A stretch of DNA of 8,084 nt from JBBQXK01 sp038251625. GTDB lineage: Bacteria > Pseudomonadota > Alphaproteobacteria > Rhodobacterales > Rhodobacteraceae. Made by a program: the position numbers and the translations under genes. The notes under the pieces were generated by a model. It saw nothing but the letters and a program-made list of their open reading frames with translations. It was not told the DNA's origin and did no database searches. Positions 5,829-8,084 of this stretch are shown here, piece by piece; the first letter of the stretch is position 1; each line of letters starts with the position of its first letter. The DNA is taken from positions 1 to 8,084 of the forward strand of contig JBBSBE010000160.1 of the NCBI GenBank assembly GCA_038251625.1. The letters run 5' to 3'.

Positions 5829-6619
5829 TCGGACCGGACATCATCGCAGAACGTCCGCTGTCAGAGTGCCGCTTTGTGCTTGCAACCGATCTTGATGGCA
5901 CCTTCCTTGGTGGCGCGGACGTGGATCGTAACCGACTTTACACCTGGATCGAGGACAACCGGAGAAGCATCGGCCTGATCTTTGTGACCGGCCGCGACCC
6001 TGACTTCATTGCCGCAGCGTGCCGCGCTGGTAGCATGCCATGGCCCGAATATGTAATCGGCGACGTTGGTACCACAATAGCCACAGTGTCCAGCGACGGT
6101 ATACTGCCGATCCCCGCGTTGGAGCGTGACATAGCCGACCTCTGGGCCGACAGCGGCCTCCGGGTGCGCGCGGCACTGGATGGCCATCCCGGCCTGCGTT
6201 TGCAACCCACCGCGTTTCGCCACCGGGTCAGCTATGATCTCGATCCGGACGAATTTGATCCTGACGTCGTGCAAGTCGTGACGGACATGGCACTGGATGC
6301 GCTGATTTCCGACAACCGTTTTTTCGACGTGCTGCCACGCGGAATAAGCAAGGGGCCGTCGCTACGCCGGCTGATCGCACTTCTTAATGTCGACGCAGAG
6401 CGTGTGCTGGTCGCTGGCGACACAATGAACGATCTGTCGATGCTCACGTCCGGTCTACCCGCCGTCGCGGTTGGCGGTTCGGAACCGGCATTGATCGAGC
6501 GCGTCCAAGGCTTGCCCCAGGTTCACATCGCAGACGCAATCGGCGCCGCTGGCATTCTAGAGGCCGTGGCGCACTTTTCCCTGCATCCCCTCTCTGAAGG
6601 AGACCCACATGTCCAGTGA
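5825..6619 (+). CDS. ggpP: HAD-IIB sugar-phosphate phosphatase, probable glucosylglycerol-phosphate phosphatase
   Basis: Predicted to hydrolyse glucosylglycerol phosphate to glucosylglycerol and phosphate. The 264-residue product has the four HAD motifs: DLDGT (22-26, nucleophile D22 and acid D24), T55 in VTGR (54-57), K176 in SKG and GDTMND (198-203). The cap region between about residues 80 and 170 fits class IIB, as in sucrose-phosphate phosphatase. The start TDLDGTFLGG resembles the N-terminal phosphatase half of fused GgpPS enzymes, and not, as far as I can judge, cyanobacterial GgpP (StpA). The ATG shares ATGA with the gpsA stop, and the gene overlaps ggpS by 11 nt, so the three proteins are probably made in step. 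A longer frame is open upstream inside gpsA but the coupled ATG is the natural start. Substrate is inferred from the neighbouring synthase; the fold is clear. Confidence 0.87.
   Translation: MIGPDIIAERPLSECRFVLATDLDGTFLGGADVDRNRLYTWIEDNRRSIGLIFVTGRDPDFIAAACRAGSMPWPEYVIGDVGTTIATVSSDGILPIPALERDIADLWADSGLRVRAALDGHPGLRLQPTAFRHRVSYDLDPDEFDPDVVQVVTDMALDALISDNRFFDVLPRGISKGPSLRRLIALLNVDAERVLVAGDTMNDLSMLTSGLPAVAVGGSEPALIERVQGLPQVHIADAIGAAGILEAVAHFSLHPLSEGDPHVQ
6597..6602 (+). promoter_or_regulatory. Ribosome binding site of ggpS inside the phosphatase gene
   Basis: AAGGAG, 6 nt before the ATG at 6609, lies within the last codons of the phosphatase gene. It shows that the synthase is started separately and not made as a fusion. 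Confidence 0.8.
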
Positions 6620-8084
6620 TCTGGTGATCGTCTACCATCGCCAACCGTATGAAGAAGTGGAAATCGAAGGTAAGACGGTGTTCCGCGAGAACACGAGTCC
6701 GAACGGAATCGTTCCAACACTGAAAAGCTTTTTCGGCCACGCCGAGCGCGGGGCTTGGGTAGCATGGAAACTGGCCGAAGATACATCCAATCCCGAATTC
6801 GAACGTCGGATCGAGATTGAAGACAGCTTTGGCACCTACACGGTTTCACGCCTTCCCCTGACCTCGGCGCAGGTGAAAAGCTTCTACCACATCACTTCAA
6901 AAGCCGCGTTCTGGCCGATCCTGCACTCCTTCAAGGAGCGCTATGATTATGTGCCCGTCGACTGGCCAACATTTCGCGAGGTGAACTGGGCCTTTGCAGA
7001 GGCAGCCGCTGCAGAAGCCTCACCCGGGGCTGTGGTTTGGGTACATGACTATAACCTTTGGCTGGTACCAGCCTATCTGCGTCAAATGCGCCCGGATGTG
7101 ACGATCAGCTTTTTTCACCACACGCCATTCCCGGGCCCCGACATGTTCAACGTGCTGCCATGGCGCAAAGAGATCATTGAAAGCCTGCTCGCCTGCGACG
7201 TCGTCGGCTTCCACATACCCCGCTATGCAGCGAATTTTGCGGCCGTCGCGCAAAGCCTGCTTGAGGCTGACGTGGTCGAACGCGCGCCTGTCGCACACGA
7301 CCTGATCACGGACGGCACCGCGCTGAGTGAGCGCAAGGTACCGACGAGCATCCGCTACGAAGGGCGTGACGTGACGCTTTTGGTATCACCGGTTGGGGTT
7401 GATGCCGCGTATATCGAAAGTGTCGCGCGCAGTACCGAGACCGAGGCCAAAGTCGCCGACCTTCGCGCCGAACTAGGTGAGGCCCAGATGATTCTGTCGG
7501 TCGGTCGGACCGACTACACCAAAGGCGGCGCTGATCAGCTCTTGTGTTTCGAGCGACTTTTGGAGCGCAGGCACGATCTAGCGGGCAAGGTCCGGCTGAT
7601 GCATGTGTCGGTCAGCGCGAACCGCAACATGACCGTCTATGACGAAATTCAGACCGAAATCGAACAGATCGTCGGTCGGATCAACGGACGGTTCGGCACC
7701 TTCGCATGGCAACCGATTACCCTGATGTCTCGCGCCGTGCCCTTTCTTGATCTCGTGGCCCATTACCGCGCAGCGGATATTGCTTGGGTAACGCCTTTGG
7801 CAGACGGAATGAACCTGGTTGCGAAGGAATTTGTGGCCTGCCGGACCGATGGCGACGGTGTGCTAGTCCTGTCGGAATTTGCGGGCGCAGCGGTTGAACT
7901 GTCATCTGCCGTGCTGACAAACCCCTTTTCCACCCGCGCGATGGACATGGCGATCGAGCTAGCCCTCGGTATGCCCGTGGAAGAGCGTCGCGCCCGTATG
8001 CGCGGTCTAACGCAAGTGGTTAAAACGCGGGACAGTCAGGCATGGAGCCGGGATCAAGAACGCTCGTTCCGCGCCGCCATGCGC
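6609..8084 (+). CDS. ggpS: Glucosylglycerol-phosphate synthase (GT20), 3' end just beyond the window
   Basis: Transfers glucose from ADP-glucose to sn-glycerol 3-phosphate, giving glucosylglycerol phosphate, the committed step to this compatible solute. The frame is open for 492 codons to the edge; Synechocystis GgpS has about 499 residues, so only a few are missing. Family motifs are YHRQPYEE (9-16), SPNGIVPTLKSFF (30-42), WVHDYNLWLVP (144-154), FHHTPFPGPDMF (169-180), GRTDYTKG (299-306, with R300 and K305 at the places that bind the donor phosphates in OtsA), DGMNLVAKEFV (399-409) and LSEFAG (421-426). The VIVYHRQPY opening and long agreement with cyanobacterial GgpS separate it from trehalose-phosphate synthase OtsA. 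One stretch, VSVSANRN (333-340), differs from the cyanobacterial VPVAKAAEG. Last visible gene of the operon; whether more genes follow cannot be seen. Confidence 0.94.
   Translation, partial: MSSDLVIVYHRQPYEEVEIEGKTVFRENTSPNGIVPTLKSFFGHAERGAWVAWKLAEDTSNPEFERRIEIEDSFGTYTVSRLPLTSAQVKSFYHITSKAAFWPILHSFKERYDYVPVDWPTFREVNWAFAEAAAAEASPGAVVWVHDYNLWLVPAYLRQMRPDVTISFFHHTPFPGPDMFNVLPWRKEIIESLLACDVVGFHIPRYAANFAAVAQSLLEADVVERAPVAHDLITDGTALSERKVPTSIRYEGRDVTLLVSPVGVDAAYIESVARSTETEAKVADLRAELGEAQMILSVGRTDYTKGGADQLLCFERLLERRHDLAGKVRLMHVSVSANRNMTVYDEIQTEIEQIVGRINGRFGTFAWQPITLMSRAVPFLDLVAHYRAADIAWVTPLADGMNLVAKEFVACRTDGDGVLVLSEFAGAAVELSSAVLTNPFSTRAMDMAIELALGMPVEERRARMRGLTQVVKTRDSQAWSRDQERSFRAAMR

Noticed and set aside
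6609..8084. Trehalose-6-phosphate synthase (otsA) with the HAD gene as otsB
   Set aside because: Same GT20 family, but the YHRQPYEE opening and long agreement with cyanobacterial GgpS, plus the adjacent gpsA, favour glucosylglycerol-phosphate synthase.
1..8084. CRISPR array, tRNA or rRNA genes
   Set aside because: No regularly spaced repeats and no tRNA- or rRNA-like sequence were recognised.

Overview
The window looks like chromosomal DNA from an alphaproteobacterium, most likely a member of the Rhodobacteraceae/Roseobacter group. The reasons are moderately high GC, GTG starts, the style of the Pot-type ABC transporter, and an IS5-family remnant of the kind common in that group. This placement is inferred from sequence style, not from a search.

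Left part (1-3158, minus strand): an ABC importer operon of the spermidine/putrescine (Pot) class. It reads binding protein (2022-3158), ATPase (713-1798), then a membrane permease that runs off the left edge (1-720). The binding protein has a Tat-like signal. A perfect 12-bp stem-loop lies between the binding-protein and ATPase genes, and ATPase and permease overlap by 8 nt. A promoter with a consensus -35 (TTGACA) lies at 3299-3327, and a long inverted repeat covers the predicted start of the transcript.

Middle (3483-4312): a decayed IS5-family insertion sequence of 830 bp. Both imperfect ends are still visible. Its transposase gene has an internal deletion of roughly 220 bp and two one-base frameshifts. 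It sits between the two divergently transcribed operons.

Right part (4313-8084, plus strand): an AT-richer control region of 379 bp with a 17-bp tandem repeat and a plausible sigma-70 promoter, followed by three translationally coupled genes. These are gpsA (NAD(P)-dependent glycerol-3-phosphate dehydrogenase), a HAD-IIB sugar-phosphate phosphatase (ggpP-like) and ggpS (glucosylglycerol-phosphate synthase, GT20), the last cut by the window edge only a few codons from its expected end. Together they would turn dihydroxyacetone phosphate and ADP-glucose into the compatible solute glucosylglycerol. GpsA makes sn-glycerol 3-phosphate, GgpS joins it to glucose, and the phosphatase removes the phosphate. 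This is the most interesting system in the window. It is a compact salt-stress cassette with its own acceptor supply, and its phosphatase and synthase are separate genes, whereas heterotrophic bacteria are known for a fused GgpPS enzyme.
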